A DNA stretch of 64,000 bases from JBAVVD01 sp049697115 (GCA_049697115.1 JBAVVD010000009.1:1-64000); one strand, 5' to 3'; shown: positions 16,480-25,843, counted from the first letter of the stretch. Notes: generated from the sequence alone by a model not told the origin. A program made the numbers and translations.

Positions 16480-17268
16480 ATGAAAAAGACGTTGAGCATT
16501 ACGGTTTCGCTGCTTCTGATCTTGATCATTTCTCACTGCCAGAGCAAAAAATTGACAGTTTCTCCCGAAACCTCTTCCTCGGATGAGGCTTTGTTTAAAC
16601 TCGGCCAGAGCTATCTCAAAAAGGATGCGGAAAGGGCCCGCCTTATAATGAGGCAGGTGATTGAATCCTTTCCCAAGAGCTTCTATGCCCAGAGAGCCAA
16701 GCTGGCCATTGCCGATACCTACTTCGCCAAGAAAGACGAAGGGAACCTGATCCTTGCCGCGGCGGAATACAAAGAGTTCATTTCACTTTACCCGTCCAGC
16801 CCCTCTGTCGCCTATGCTCAATACCGGATCGGATTGTGCTTTTATGAAAAAGCCTCAAAACCCGGGAGAGACCAGCAAAAAACCCGGCAGGCACTTGCAG
16901 AATTCAAGAAAATTGTCACCAACTACCCTCTGGCCGAGGAAGTGGATCTGACGCGGGAAAAAATCAAAGAATGTGAGAACCGCCTGGCTGAACATACTTT
17001 CCAGATTGGATATCATTACTATCGCGTCCGTTCCTACCCAGCGGCCATAAGCCGTCTTTCGGAAATCCTGACCAATTTCCCTGAATTTTCCGGAATGGAT
17101 AAAGTCTATTTCTATCTGGGTGATTCCTATAATAGAGGGGGAAAGATCGAGGAAAGCATCCCCTATTTCACAAAGATCGTATCGGACTACCCGAAAAGCA
17201 AATACGCCAAAAAAGCCCAGAACTGTCTCAAGGAAATCGAAAACACGAAAAGGGAAGAGAAAAAATAA
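16480..17268 (+). CDS. BamD-like outer-membrane lipoprotein with TPR repeats
   Basis: A lipoprotein signal peptide ends ISH-C20; His at -1 is unusual for a lipobox but the rest fits. The mature part is made of TPR-like helical pairs: DEALFKLGQSYLKKDAERA, ESFPKSFYAQRAKLAIADTY, then EFISLYPSSPSVAYAQYRIG, KKIVTNYPLAEEV, and a C-terminal pair with YFYLGDSYNRGGKIEESIPY. The repeated YP or FP-SxxA pattern is characteristic of BamD/YfiO/CpoB proteins. BamD is the essential lipoprotein of the Bam machine that inserts beta-barrels. The neighbouring outer-membrane protein gene is consistent. CpoB-like or another TPR lipoprotein is the main alternative. Confidence 0.75.
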   Translation: MKKTLSITVSLLLILIISHCQSKKLTVSPETSSSDEALFKLGQSYLKKDAERARLIMRQVIESFPKSFYAQRAKLAIADTYFAKKDEGNLILAAAEYKEFISLYPSSPSVAYAQYRIGLCFYEKASKPGRDQQKTRQALAEFKKIVTNYPLAEEVDLTREKIKECENRLAEHTFQIGYHYYRVRSYPAAISRLSEILTNFPEFSGMDKVYFYLGDSYNRGGKIEESIPYFTKIVSDYPKSKYAKKAQNCLKEIENTKREEKK

Positions 17269-17278
17269 GGAGGTTTTG

Positions 17279-18085
17279 ATGGATATGAAATTCCACACCT
17301 TGGGGGCAATTTTTCTGGTCTTATTGTTGACCTGTCTGACAGCCGCTCCCAGCCGCGCTCAAGACCAGGAAGAAAAGATGGCCGTTAAATCAGGTTTCGG
17401 GTTTGAAATATTTTCCCGCACTCTTAGCTGGGATGAGGACAAATACACTTCGAGAGTCCTGTCCTATTTCGGGATTCTCGACTTAAAATTCGAACTCCAC
17501 AGAGGGCTCTTTCTGAGCGCACTGGTGGGCTACTCATCCTCGAACTTTAATGGCCTCACATTCAGACAGCTGCCATTTTCCGTCACATTTGAAGATCAAG
17601 GGGGTGTGGTTAACGGATATCTCGTGGGCGCAGAAATCAATCAAAAAGTTTACGAAAAGCTGGATTCCTACGAGATAGGACTCCTGGCTCAATTCGTCCT
17701 TTATTCAGGGATTAAAAAAAGCTGGGAAATTACAGATTTGAATGAACCTGGTATTCTCGAAGGAAAACCCCATTGGATGCGCGCCATGGTCGGTCCGGTC
17801 TTCTGCTACAAAGGCTACGAGTACTGGTCCCCTTATATCTTCATCCATTACAACAAGCTCTGGGGAAAATTTGAACTGACAGAAACCATTGTGGACCTGG
17901 TGGGAACCGAAGAGAAAAAAATATCGGGCAAAAGCGTCCTGGGCCTATCCATCGGAACCATGTACGAACCCTCCAGTCGATTCCTCATTAAAGGGGAAGT
18001 CACGCTGCTCCCTTTTGACAAAGGCAACAATGATGGCCTGGGTATCGACCTCGGCGGAATGGTTAAAGCCATATTCACTTTTTAA
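17279..18085 (+). CDS. Outer-membrane beta-barrel protein, unknown role
   Basis: AGGAGG precedes the ATG at 17279 by five bases, so the 53 codons of open frame upstream (inside the BamD-like gene) are not used. A signal peptide runs to the AxA-like site PSRA-QD near residue 25. The remaining ~240 residues alternate hydrophobic and polar amino acids with many aromatic strand ends, and the protein finishes GGMVKAIFTF with a terminal Phe, as barrels inserted by Bam do. Its size suggests about 10-12 strands. I do not recognise a specific family. It lies between the BamD-like lipoprotein and a subtilase in the same direction. Confidence 0.7.
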   Translation: MDMKFHTLGAIFLVLLLTCLTAAPSRAQDQEEKMAVKSGFGFEIFSRTLSWDEDKYTSRVLSYFGILDLKFELHRGLFLSALVGYSSSNFNGLTFRQLPFSVTFEDQGGVVNGYLVGAEINQKVYEKLDSYEIGLLAQFVLYSGIKKSWEITDLNEPGILEGKPHWMRAMVGPVFCYKGYEYWSPYIFIHYNKLWGKFELTETIVDLVGTEEKKISGKSVLGLSIGTMYEPSSRFLIKGEVTLLPFDKGNNDGLGIDLGGMVKAIFTF

Positions 18086-18103
18086 CCGCAAGCGGAGGAA
18101 ATC

Positions 18104-19441
18104 ATGAGAAAAAATAAAAAAATCAAATGGATGGGAAGCATTCTTCTCCTGGTTCTGTTGTTCTTTGTCCTGACACCAAGCTCCCAAAATGCGCTTCTCT
18201 TTCCCAAAGACCCGGTACAAACTCTCGTCTACAGTTCGTCCGGGTTCTCGGATAGTCCGCCCTACGTCTCCGGACAAATTCTTGTCAAATTCAAGCCCAC
18301 TCTGAAGGGGAAAAACATCGAATTTATTTTGTCCGCTTATCATACTAAAAAAATTCAGAAAATACCTGTCCTCGACGTCTACCAGCTTCAAATTCCCGAG
18401 TGGATGACCGTCGAAGAGACCGTCAATGCCTTTAATCAGAGCCCGACCGTGGAATATGCGCAACCAAATTATATCTATCAGCTTCATAAAACGCCCAATG
18501 ACCCTTTGTTTCCTGAGCAATATGCTCTCTATAACTCCGGACAGCAGATCGGCTCCATTCCGGGAAGTCCACAGGGAACACCTAGTGCGGATATCAAGGC
18601 CACAGCTGCATGGGAAGAAACCTTGGGGAGCGAAGAGATTGTCATCGCGATTATCGACTCCGGAGTGTCTCTGGACCACTCGGACCTCAAGAATAAAATC
18701 TTCTCTCACGGCCGCGATTTTATCAACAATGACTACGATGCCTCCGATGACTACTGGCACGGCACATTGGTGGCGGGAATTGCCGCGGCTGAAACGGACA
18801 ACAAAATCGGCATCGCTGGCGTCGCCTGGAACTGCAAAATTTTGCCGGTGAAAGTCTTTAACAACACGGGTGAGGGAGGGACGAGCGACATCATCAGCCA
18901 GGGAATCATCTGGGCCGCTGACAACGACGCCGATGTGCTCAACCTCAGCTTTGGGAGTTCGGGATATGACCAGGTCCTGCTGAACGCGATTAAATATGCT
19001 TATGATAAAGATATTGTCATTGTCGCCTCGGCAGGAAACGAAAACACGGCCGTCTCTTATCCGGCGGCCTTTGACAGCTACTGTCTGGCAGTGGCCGCCA
19101 CAGACTACAATGATTTGAGGTGTGGATTTTCCAATTACGGCACCCAGATCGATGTGGCGGCACCGGGCGAGATGATCTATAGCACAGTTCCCCCTCAACT
19201 GGACCCCACCCGTTCTCCATATGCTTATGGAATAGGAACTTCTTTTTCGGCTCCCCATGTGGCTGGATTGGCGGCCCTGATTAAAAGCATCAAGCCGTGG
19301 CTGAAGCCTTCAGAAATCATGGACATTATCCGCTATTCCGCAGATGACACCAATGCCTCCCTGTACAAAGGAAAGGATTATTACATCGGCTACGGACGAA
19401 TCAACATGGAAAAAGCCCTGGTTCCGATAAAAATCAAATAA
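18104..19441 (+). CDS. Secreted subtilisin-family (S8) serine protease
   Basis: The 445-residue precursor has an N-terminal signal or anchor helix (about 8-24). An inhibitor-type propeptide follows (VSGQILVKFKP to VEYAQPNYIY, about 55-126), then the catalytic domain. The triad is visible: D185 in IAIIDSGV, H219 in WHGTLVAGIAAAE, and S380 in GTSFSAPHVAGLAAL. The oxyanion-hole Asn is N312 in ASAGNEN. The fervidolysin-like propeptide indicates export and self-processing. No extra C-terminal domains follow, so it is a minimal subtilase. It starts 18 bases after the barrel gene and ends 17 bases before recN. Confidence 0.92.
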   Translation: MRKNKKIKWMGSILLLVLLFFVLTPSSQNALLFPKDPVQTLVYSSSGFSDSPPYVSGQILVKFKPTLKGKNIEFILSAYHTKKIQKIPVLDVYQLQIPEWMTVEETVNAFNQSPTVEYAQPNYIYQLHKTPNDPLFPEQYALYNSGQQIGSIPGSPQGTPSADIKATAAWEETLGSEEIVIAIIDSGVSLDHSDLKNKIFSHGRDFINNDYDASDDYWHGTLVAGIAAAETDNKIGIAGVAWNCKILPVKVFNNTGEGGTSDIISQGIIWAADNDADVLNLSFGSSGYDQVLLNAIKYAYDKDIVIVASAGNENTAVSYPAAFDSYCLAVAATDYNDLRCGFSNYGTQIDVAAPGEMIYSTVPPQLDPTRSPYAYGIGTSFSAPHVAGLAALIKSIKPWLKPSEIMDIIRYSADDTNASLYKGKDYYIGYGRINMEKALVPIKIK

Positions 19442-19457
19442 TAAGTCTGACGGCCGG

Positions 19458-21200
19458 ATGATTAGATTCCTTCGTATCCAAAACCTGGCTACCATCGAAG
19501 ATATACGGCTGGATTTCGATACTGGCTTCTCCATTCTCACCGGAGAAACAGGCTCCGGTAAATCCATCATCATCGACAGCATCCGTCTGGTTCTGGGAGA
19601 GAAGTCTTCGTCTGATGTCGTCCGAACGGGAAAAACCGAAGCGACTGTGGAGGCGATTTTTGACCTTGTGAAACCTCCGGCGGCTGTTAAAGATCGGGAA
19701 GCCCTCCAGGAAAGCGAGATTGTCATTCAGAGACAAATCCCAGGTGAAGGAGTGGGAAAAGCCTATCTCAGGGGCGTTCTCGTTCCTGTGAAAAAACTGA
19801 AAGAACTTTCCAACGACCTCGTGGATATCTACGGGCAAAATGATCACATTTTTCTGCTCCAATTGGAAAATCATCTTTATTATCTGGATAGCTTCAGCGA
19901 AGTGCTCCTCCTGAGAGAAGAAGTGGCTTCTGCGGCTCAGAAACTCCGGCGGCTCCTCCGGCAGAAGATGGAGTTGAAATCCCGGGAGAGAGAAAGAAGC
20001 CAGCGTCTCGATTTTCTGAATTTCCAGATCGAGGAAATTGAGAAAGCCCAGCTCACACCGGGCGAAGAAGAAGAACTCCGCGCCCAGAGAAATATTCTAA
20101 AGAATGCCGAACAGATCTCCGACCTGCTCGATAAGGCCTTGGACCTGGCCTATACGCAGGAAAACTCTGTGTCCAGCCTTCTGGCCAAACTCCAGCATTA
20201 CCTCTCCGAGTTGGGCCCATATGATCAGGCCTTTTCAGAAATGAAAGAGACGAGCAATCAGATGGAGATAACCATCGGGGAAATCGCTGACTTTCTCATC
20301 AAATTCAAAGAAAAACATACGGCTTCCCCGGAAAAACTCGAAGAGGTGGAAGCGCGCTTGAGCTTGATTGAAAACCTGAAAAGAAAATACGGATCCAATA
20401 TCGAGGACATTCGGTTCTATTTGGAGAAAGTTAAATACGAATATGAGGAGCTGACTCAACTTCAAGTAACTTTATCCGGCCTTGAAGAAGAAATTGCGCG
20501 TTCTTTCCAGGAATATCAAATAAAGGCCGGGCAGCTTTCAGAAGCGAGAAAAAAAGGAGCCCGGGATCTGGAAAAGCAGGTGGAAAAGGAGATTGCCCTC
20601 CTGGGGATGAAGAAAGCTCGGTTTCAGATCAGGATAGAAACTCTACCTCTCAGCCTCGAGGAGCCGGAAAAAATCAGAGACAGCGGGACCGAAGAATTGG
20701 AATTCCTGATCAGTCCCAATCCGGGAGAACAGGTCCGTCCGCTGCGCAAGATTGCCTCAGGCGGAGAGCTTTCCCGCATCATGCTCGCCCTGAAAGTCAT
20801 CGGTAAAGAGAAAGGCCGACTGAAGACCCTGATTTTTGATGAGATCGACTCGGGCATAGGCGGAAAGACGGCGGAATTCATCGCCCAAAAGCTCCGGGAG
20901 CTCTCCAGACACCATCAGATCATCTGCATCACCCATTTGCCTCAGATTGCCTCTTTTGCAACGCACCACTACAAGATCGAAAAGAAGATCGACAGAGCCA
21001 GAACATTCACTACCGTAAAAAAATTGATTTTTGAAGAACGTGTCACTGAAATCGCCCGGCTCATGTCCGGAAGCCGAATCACCGAGACTTCACTGGAGAG
21101 CGCCAAGGAAATGCTCCATCATAACCTCCAGAACAATCCGATAGAAGGGCTGTCCGCTTCAAAAAACAGTTCTTTCCACAAACCAAACAAGGAGTCTTAA
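19458..21200 (+). CDS. recN: DNA repair protein RecN (SMC-like ATPase)
   Basis: RecN helps repair double-strand breaks by holding DNA ends. The head domain has Walker A at residues 29-36 (GETGSGKS), the ABC signature ASGGELSR near 433, and Walker B LIFDEIDSGIGG near 456. Long charged coiled-coil arms lie between them (about 150-370, for example EEIEKAQLTPGEEEELRAQ). ITHLPQIASFATHHYKIEK carries the switch His. The 580-residue length fits the family. It follows the subtilase closely and is followed at one base by the C_GCAxxG_C_C gene. No LexA-like operator was recognised; transcription probably comes from upstream. Confidence 0.95.
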   Translation: MIRFLRIQNLATIEDIRLDFDTGFSILTGETGSGKSIIIDSIRLVLGEKSSSDVVRTGKTEATVEAIFDLVKPPAAVKDREALQESEIVIQRQIPGEGVGKAYLRGVLVPVKKLKELSNDLVDIYGQNDHIFLLQLENHLYYLDSFSEVLLLREEVASAAQKLRRLLRQKMELKSRERERSQRLDFLNFQIEEIEKAQLTPGEEEELRAQRNILKNAEQISDLLDKALDLAYTQENSVSSLLAKLQHYLSELGPYDQAFSEMKETSNQMEITIGEIADFLIKFKEKHTASPEKLEEVEARLSLIENLKRKYGSNIEDIRFYLEKVKYEYEELTQLQVTLSGLEEEIARSFQEYQIKAGQLSEARKKGARDLEKQVEKEIALLGMKKARFQIRIETLPLSLEEPEKIRDSGTEELEFLISPNPGEQVRPLRKIASGGELSRIMLALKVIGKEKGRLKTLIFDEIDSGIGGKTAEFIAQKLRELSRHHQIICITHLPQIASFATHHYKIEKKIDRARTFTTVKKLIFEERVTEIARLMSGSRITETSLESAKEMLHHNLQNNPIEGLSASKNSSFHKPNKES

Positions 21201-21201
21201 A

Positions 21202-21639
21202 ATGAATCAAATTGAAAAAGCGGTTAACTGTTTTAGAGAGGAAGGATTCAGCTGCTCCCAGGCTGTTTTTTCCACTTACAGCGGTCGATTCGGGCTGGAT
21301 CGTGAGACCTCTCTCCGGCTTTCCCAGCCTTTCGGCGGAGGAATGGCCCACCTGGGAGAAACCTGTGGTGCTGTCACCGGCGCTTTTTTGTTAATCGGCC
21401 TGAAATATGGAAGGACTCGGGCGGAAGATATCGAAGCCAGAGAGCGAACCTACGGCCTTATGCATACATTTATTCTGAAATTCAAATCCATTCATGGATC
21501 GATTCAATGCAAATGCCTGCTCGGTTTGGACATCAGCACTCCTGCAGGAATAAACCAAGCCCAGGAAAAGAATCTTTTTAAAACCCTTTGTCCGAATTTC
21601 GTTCGGACCTCTGCGGAAATCATCGAGGAAATTCTATAG
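21202..21639 (+). CDS. C_GCAxxG_C_C family redox-type protein
   Basis: This 145-residue protein carries the spaced cysteine pattern that names the family: C in FSCSQAVF, GGGMAHLGETCGAVTGAFLLIG, C in IQCKCLLG, and a late C in LFKTLCPNF. Proteins of this family are small, all-helical, often next to redox or metal genes, and have no firmly established activity. The four conserved cysteines suggest a metal or disulfide site. It starts one base after recN and ends shortly before miaB, so it may be co-transcribed with both. An AAGGAG sits just upstream of its ATG. Confidence 0.85.
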   Translation: MNQIEKAVNCFREEGFSCSQAVFSTYSGRFGLDRETSLRLSQPFGGGMAHLGETCGAVTGAFLLIGLKYGRTRAEDIEARERTYGLMHTFILKFKSIHGSIQCKCLLGLDISTPAGINQAQEKNLFKTLCPNFVRTSAEIIEEIL

Positions 21640-21674
21640 ACCGGAGTGGTCCTGCGGGGTTCGCCACAGATTCC

Positions 21675-23009
21675 ATGGAACCAAAAGACGCTTCACTCAG
21701 GAACCGGAAGTTCACCATCCACACGTTTGGCTGTCAGATGAATAAGAATGATTCCGAGCGCTTAGCCGGTTGGCTTGTGGAATCCGGAGCACAAAAGGCA
21801 GACAGCCTGGAAGAGAGCGATATCATTATCGTCAACACCTGTGCCGTAAGGGCGAAGTCCGAAGAGAAATTTTTTTCTTATTTAGGCCGGCTGTCCTCTT
21901 TAAAGAAAAAAAAAGAGAGGCTCATCGGCGTCGTCGGCTGCATCGCGCAACTTTACCGCAGTGAGCTTCTGGATAAAAAGCCGTATGTCGATTTCATCCT
22001 AGGGCCGGATAACTACCATAGGCTTCCCCGAATCCTCTCACGCCGCATTGGAGAGAAACTGATCGCGACCAATTGGACCCGGCAATGGCACGAAGCCTCC
22101 CCCCGGCTCATCCGTGAAAGTCCCGTCAGTGCCTCTGTCACGATTATGGAAGGATGCAACAATTTCTGTACCTACTGTGTCGTTCCCTTCACCCGGGGGA
22201 GGGAAAAATTCCGTCCGCTGCGGAATGTGCTGATGGAAATCCAAGGCTTGGCAAATGACGGATACAAAGAAATCCAGCTCCTCGGTCAGAATGTCAACTC
22301 CTATCGGGACCCAGAAAGTGGAAAATCCTTTTCCGCTCTTCTCAATGAGGCCAGCCGCTTCGAGGGGATTCATTGGATCCGTTTCATCACTTCTCATCCT
22401 CAAAATTTCACGGCTGACATTGCCCGGACCATGAATGATTCAGAGAAAGTCTGCCGCCAACTCCACCTGCCCCTCCAGTCCGGTTCGAGTTCGCTTCTGC
22501 AAAGGATGAATAGGAAGTATTCCAAAGAGGAATACCTCGAAAAGATTTCGCTCGTTCGCCGTCTCATGCCCGATATCCGCCTCAGCACGGATATAATCGT
22601 CGGCTTTTCCGGTGAAACAGAAAAGGATTTCCTAGAGACCCTTCAGGTGCTTGAAGACGTCCGGTTCGCCAATATCTTCTCCTTTCGTTATTCCCCGCGA
22701 CCCTATACGAAAGCGGCCCGGATGGAAGACGATGTCCCCCAGGAAGAGAAAAGGCGACGGCTCATGGAGGTTCAACGTCTTCAGAAGCAGATCCAGATGG
22801 AAAACCACAAGGCACTTGTCGGAAAGGATATGAAAGTCTTGGTTGTGGGGAAAAGCAAGAAAGATCCCGCTACTTATTCGGGAAGGAATGAGGGATACCA
22901 GGTCGTGAATTTCACCGCTCCGAATAACTTCATCGGCCAATTTGTCCGTGTCCGTATCTCTTCTTGCGGACCATACAGTCTTCGGGGGGAATTCCTGGAT
23001 TCTCTATAG
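21675..23009 (+). CDS. miaB: tRNA-2-methylthio-N6-dimethylallyladenosine synthase MiaB
   Basis: MiaB adds a methylthio group to i6A37 of tRNAs reading UNN codons. The N-terminal methylthiotransferase domain binds one 4Fe-4S cluster through C20 (HTFGCQMN), C56 (VNTCAVR) and C89 (VVGCIAQ). The radical SAM cluster is held by C161, C165 and C168 (GCNNFCTYCVVPFTRG). The last ~65 residues are a TRAM domain for RNA binding. I chose the ATG at 21675, giving 444 residues; the longer frame adds 29 residues inside the preceding gene. Its stop TAG forms a CTATAG palindrome with the stop of the convergent small gene. Confidence 0.93.
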   Translation: MEPKDASLRNRKFTIHTFGCQMNKNDSERLAGWLVESGAQKADSLEESDIIIVNTCAVRAKSEEKFFSYLGRLSSLKKKKERLIGVVGCIAQLYRSELLDKKPYVDFILGPDNYHRLPRILSRRIGEKLIATNWTRQWHEASPRLIRESPVSASVTIMEGCNNFCTYCVVPFTRGREKFRPLRNVLMEIQGLANDGYKEIQLLGQNVNSYRDPESGKSFSALLNEASRFEGIHWIRFITSHPQNFTADIARTMNDSEKVCRQLHLPLQSGSSSLLQRMNRKYSKEEYLEKISLVRRLMPDIRLSTDIIVGFSGETEKDFLETLQVLEDVRFANIFSFRYSPRPYTKAARMEDDVPQEEKRRRLMEVQRLQKQIQMENHKALVGKDMKVLVVGKSKKDPATYSGRNEGYQVVNFTAPNNFIGQFVRVRISSCGPYSLRGEFLDSL

Positions 23010-23309
23010 GATGTGTCTCAACTCTCCGGTAAAAATGTTCTTGTAAAATTGCCTCTGGAGGATCTGTCCTTTTTGAGAATCAACCTTAAGGAGAGCGACG
23101 TTTAAAAATTTTTTCCGCTGGTCATAAAAACAGGGGGTTTTTTCAATAATGGCAATATGCCATGTGTGCCCATTTGGAGACTTTGTCCTCCACCGGCGAG
23201 TTATGATCTGAGGCCTCTGTTCAGCCCGCATAAAGTAGGTCCGGATGAAATGGACCGTCTCCCGATCTTCAAAGGCAATCCGGAGAGCTTGAGAAGCAGT
23301 CATTGACAT
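23004..23309 (-). CDS. Small PepSY-like protein, unknown function
   Basis: The 101-residue product lacks an obvious signal peptide. The second half has the pattern HTWHIAIIEKTP...VALLKVDSQKGQILQRQFYKNIF, which resembles a PepSY strand-strand-helix unit (a VDSxxGxIL core). PepSY domains are often linked to protease inhibition or metal sensing, but that cannot be extended to this protein. GAAGGG lies just upstream of two closely spaced ATGs; the second may be preferred. The stop abuts the miaB stop on the other strand. A possible 41-residue gene lies upstream on the same strand. Confidence 0.55.
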   Translation of the reverse strand: MSMTASQALRIAFEDRETVHFIRTYFMRAEQRPQIITRRWRTKSPNGHTWHIAIIEKTPCFYDQRKKFLNVALLKVDSQKGQILQRQFYKNIFTGELRHIL

Positions 23310-23375
23310 TGGCCCTTCACCGGCAGAACATGCAATTTCTGGGCCAGGTCTTTGAAATATATTACATCTTTAAAT

Positions 23376-23501
23376 TCAACAGGTTAGGTTAAACTCGAAT
23401 CTCTTCTGAAAGACTCTCCACGGCTCATAAGGCACAGGGTGTGACTTCCTCTTTTCAAATGAAATCTCTTTAATAAGTTCCATCGTCGGCTTTTGACACA
23501 T
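23376..23501 (-). CDS. Possible 41-residue small protein
   Basis: On the minus strand an ATG at 23501 is preceded by AAGGA at a good distance (seven bases). It opens a 41-codon frame ending in TGA. The peptide is charged and mixed in composition, with KEISFEKRKSHPVPYEPWRV and a Phe-rich end, more like a folded small protein than random translation. It sits between the 3' end of hppA and the PepSY-like gene, all on the same strand. No homology is recognised. Confidence 0.3.
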   Translation of the reverse strand: MCQKPTMELIKEISFEKRKSHPVPYEPWRVFQKRFEFNLTC

Positions 23502-23554
23502 ACTGAGTCCTTCACAATTTGGCTTTGATTGACGGAGCGGCGAGAGACGATCTT

Positions 23555-25843
23555 TTATTTTTTCGTTCTTGTGACGGTCTCTTCCTCGATCTGGTGATAC
23601 TCCTTGAGGCCTGTCCTCTTGGAATACCAGATGGAAATACCGACCGCGATTACGGCCAGGACAATAATAACGACCAGAACCGGCGACGCCTTCTTGTACT
23701 GGATGATGATCGGAGCCGCAATAAGAGAAACAAGATTAATCACCTTGATCATCGGATTGAGTGCCGGGCCCGCTGTATCTTTCAAAGGATCGCCGACCGT
23801 GTCGCCGACAATGGCCGCCTTATGGCAGGCAGACCCTTTCCCGCCGTAAAGGCCGTCTTCAATAAGCTTCTTGGCATTATCCCAAGCTCCTCCGGCATTG
23901 ACCATGAAGACGGCCAGCAACTGGCCGGAAAGAATGGCCCCTGCCAGAAATCCGCCAAGGGCTTCCACCTGAAACACCAGGCCCACAATCAGCGGCGTGA
24001 GAACGGCAAGAAGAGCAAGTCCGATCAGTTCTTTCTGTGCGGCTCCTGTGCAGATGCTGACGGCTTTTCTGTAATCGGGCTTAACTCTCCCTTCCATTAG
24101 GCCGGGAATCTTGAACTGCCGCCTGACTTCCAGGACAATCAAGGAAGCCGCACGGGAAACGGCATTGATCGTCAAAGAAGAAAAGAGCCAGGGTAAGGCT
24201 CCTCCAATTAGTAATCCGATAAGAACCATGGGGCTTGAGATGCGGATTCCCGTGTTGAAAAGCTGCTGGGCTTCAGGGACATTGAGCTGAGCCTGGGCCT
24301 TGGTTACATCCGTGAGATAAGAGCCGAAGAGGGAGACCGCGGCAATCACAGCAGAGCCGATAGCCACCCCCTTGGTAATGGCCTTTGTCGTGTTTCCCAC
24401 AGCATCCAGGTCGGCCATAATCTTTCTGGCGTTTTGATCCAGACCAGCCATTTCGCCTATTCCATTGGCATTGTCGGATATGGGGCCAAAGGAATCCATG
24501 GCCACATTGTTCCCAGTCAGGGTGAGCATTCCAATTCCCGTCATGGCCACTCCATACAGGATAAAAGCAACCGGCTGTCCCCAGTAGATGAGAATCGCGG
24601 AAAAAATCGTAGCCGCAATAACTAGAATCGCCCAGACCGTGGATTCAAATCCCGTGGAAAGACCGGAGAGAAGCAGGGTCGCAGAGCCTGTCCGTGAAGA
24701 CCTGGCGATCTCTTTGACAGGAGCATAATGCGTGTGGGTGAAATATTTGGTCAGTTCGTCTATCATTATGGCCAGAATAATCCCCGCACCCACGGAGAAA
24801 AAAGCTCTCCATTCATTCATGTAGAAATGGGCCAGAATGGCAAAAGAGACAAAACAGAGAGCGGCTGATGTATAGAATCCGCGGTTAATGGCCTTCATGG
24901 CATTGCCTATTTTCTGCCCTTTTTTGCCCCGCACCTGATACGTTCCGACGATTGAGGAAAAAACACCGATGCCACGGACAAGAAGGGGGAATATAATCCA
25001 TTTGATCTGTCCTGTGATGTGGACCAAAGCCAGGCCAAGAATTAATCCGGAGATAATGGTCACTTCGTAGCTTTCGAAAATGTCCGCCGCCATTCCGGCG
25101 CAGTCGCCGACGTTGTCTCCGACAAGGTCAGCCACCACGGCCGCATTCCTGGGATCATCCTCGGGGATGCCGGCTTCCACTTTGCCCACCAGGTCGGCCC
25201 CAACATCGGCCGCTTTGGTGTAGATGCCCCCCCCAACCCTCATGAACAGGGCGAGAAGAGTGCCCCCGAATCCAAAACCGAGGAGCGCATCCGGGGCCGC
25301 TTTCTGGAAGTACAGAAAAATAATGGTCCCGCCCAGAAGTCCCAGGCCGTCGGTGAGCATTCCGGTGATTGTCCCGGCTCTATAAGAGATCTTCAAGGCC
25401 TTATCGAAACTGAAACGAGACGCTGCAGCCACTCTCACATTGCCCTGAACGGCTATACGCATTCCGAACTGTCCCACCATCAGAGAAAAGAGCGCACCCA
25501 TGACAAAAGCGACCGCCCTGCCCAGACCGATGACCATCTTCACCTGGTTGGGATTGAGATTGGCAAACCGTTCCAGGGCTTCCGATGACGGAGGAACGAT
25601 GTAGACACTGAAAAAAAGGGCAAAGGTCAGAATGATAATGAAAGGCAGGATCGTTTTCAATTGCTTGCTGAGATAAGCGGAGGCTCCATCTCGGATGGCT
25701 TCCCAAACTTCGATCATCTTGGGGGTTCCTTTGTCCTCGGTCATAATCTGTTTTTTTAAAAACAACGCATAGGCCAGGCCCAGAAGAGCGATTCCCAGAA
25801 CTGACCATAAGGCAATCGCTTCAAAAAGAGTCCTTTCTAGCAT
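23555..25843 (-). CDS. hppA: Membrane-bound proton-translocating pyrophosphatase, K+-independent type
   Basis: The pump couples hydrolysis of pyrophosphate to proton export across the inner membrane. About 16 membrane segments are visible over 762 residues. The pyrophosphate-binding acidic stretches are intact: DVGADLVGKVEAGIPEDDPR, DLVGDNVGDCAGMAADIFES and the C-terminal GDTVGDPLKDTAGPALNPMI. In VGNTTKAITKG the Lys and Thr match the residues that make related pumps independent of potassium, where K+-dependent enzymes have Ala. It therefore probably pumps protons without K+ or Na+. It is divergent from nusA with its own promoter and an AAGGAGAAG ribosome-binding site. Confidence 0.94.
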   Translation of the reverse strand: MLERTLFEAIALWSVLGIALLGLAYALFLKKQIMTEDKGTPKMIEVWEAIRDGASAYLSKQLKTILPFIIILTFALFFSVYIVPPSSEALERFANLNPNQVKMVIGLGRAVAFVMGALFSLMVGQFGMRIAVQGNVRVAAASRFSFDKALKISYRAGTITGMLTDGLGLLGGTIIFLYFQKAAPDALLGFGFGGTLLALFMRVGGGIYTKAADVGADLVGKVEAGIPEDDPRNAAVVADLVGDNVGDCAGMAADIFESYEVTIISGLILGLALVHITGQIKWIIFPLLVRGIGVFSSIVGTYQVRGKKGQKIGNAMKAINRGFYTSAALCFVSFAILAHFYMNEWRAFFSVGAGIILAIMIDELTKYFTHTHYAPVKEIARSSRTGSATLLLSGLSTGFESTVWAILVIAATIFSAILIYWGQPVAFILYGVAMTGIGMLTLTGNNVAMDSFGPISDNANGIGEMAGLDQNARKIMADLDAVGNTTKAITKGVAIGSAVIAAVSLFGSYLTDVTKAQAQLNVPEAQQLFNTGIRISSPMVLIGLLIGGALPWLFSSLTINAVSRAASLIVLEVRRQFKIPGLMEGRVKPDYRKAVSICTGAAQKELIGLALLAVLTPLIVGLVFQVEALGGFLAGAILSGQLLAVFMVNAGGAWDNAKKLIEDGLYGGKGSACHKAAIVGDTVGDPLKDTAGPALNPMIKVINLVSLIAAPIIIQYKKASPVLVVIIVLAVIAVGISIWYSKRTGLKEYHQIEEETVTRTKK

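Noticed and set aside
17945..19258. 437-codon open frame on the minus strand
   Set aside because: It lies wholly opposite the subtilase gene with its intact catalytic triad. Its product is Asp/Arg/Val-rich without motifs and has no ribosome-binding site.
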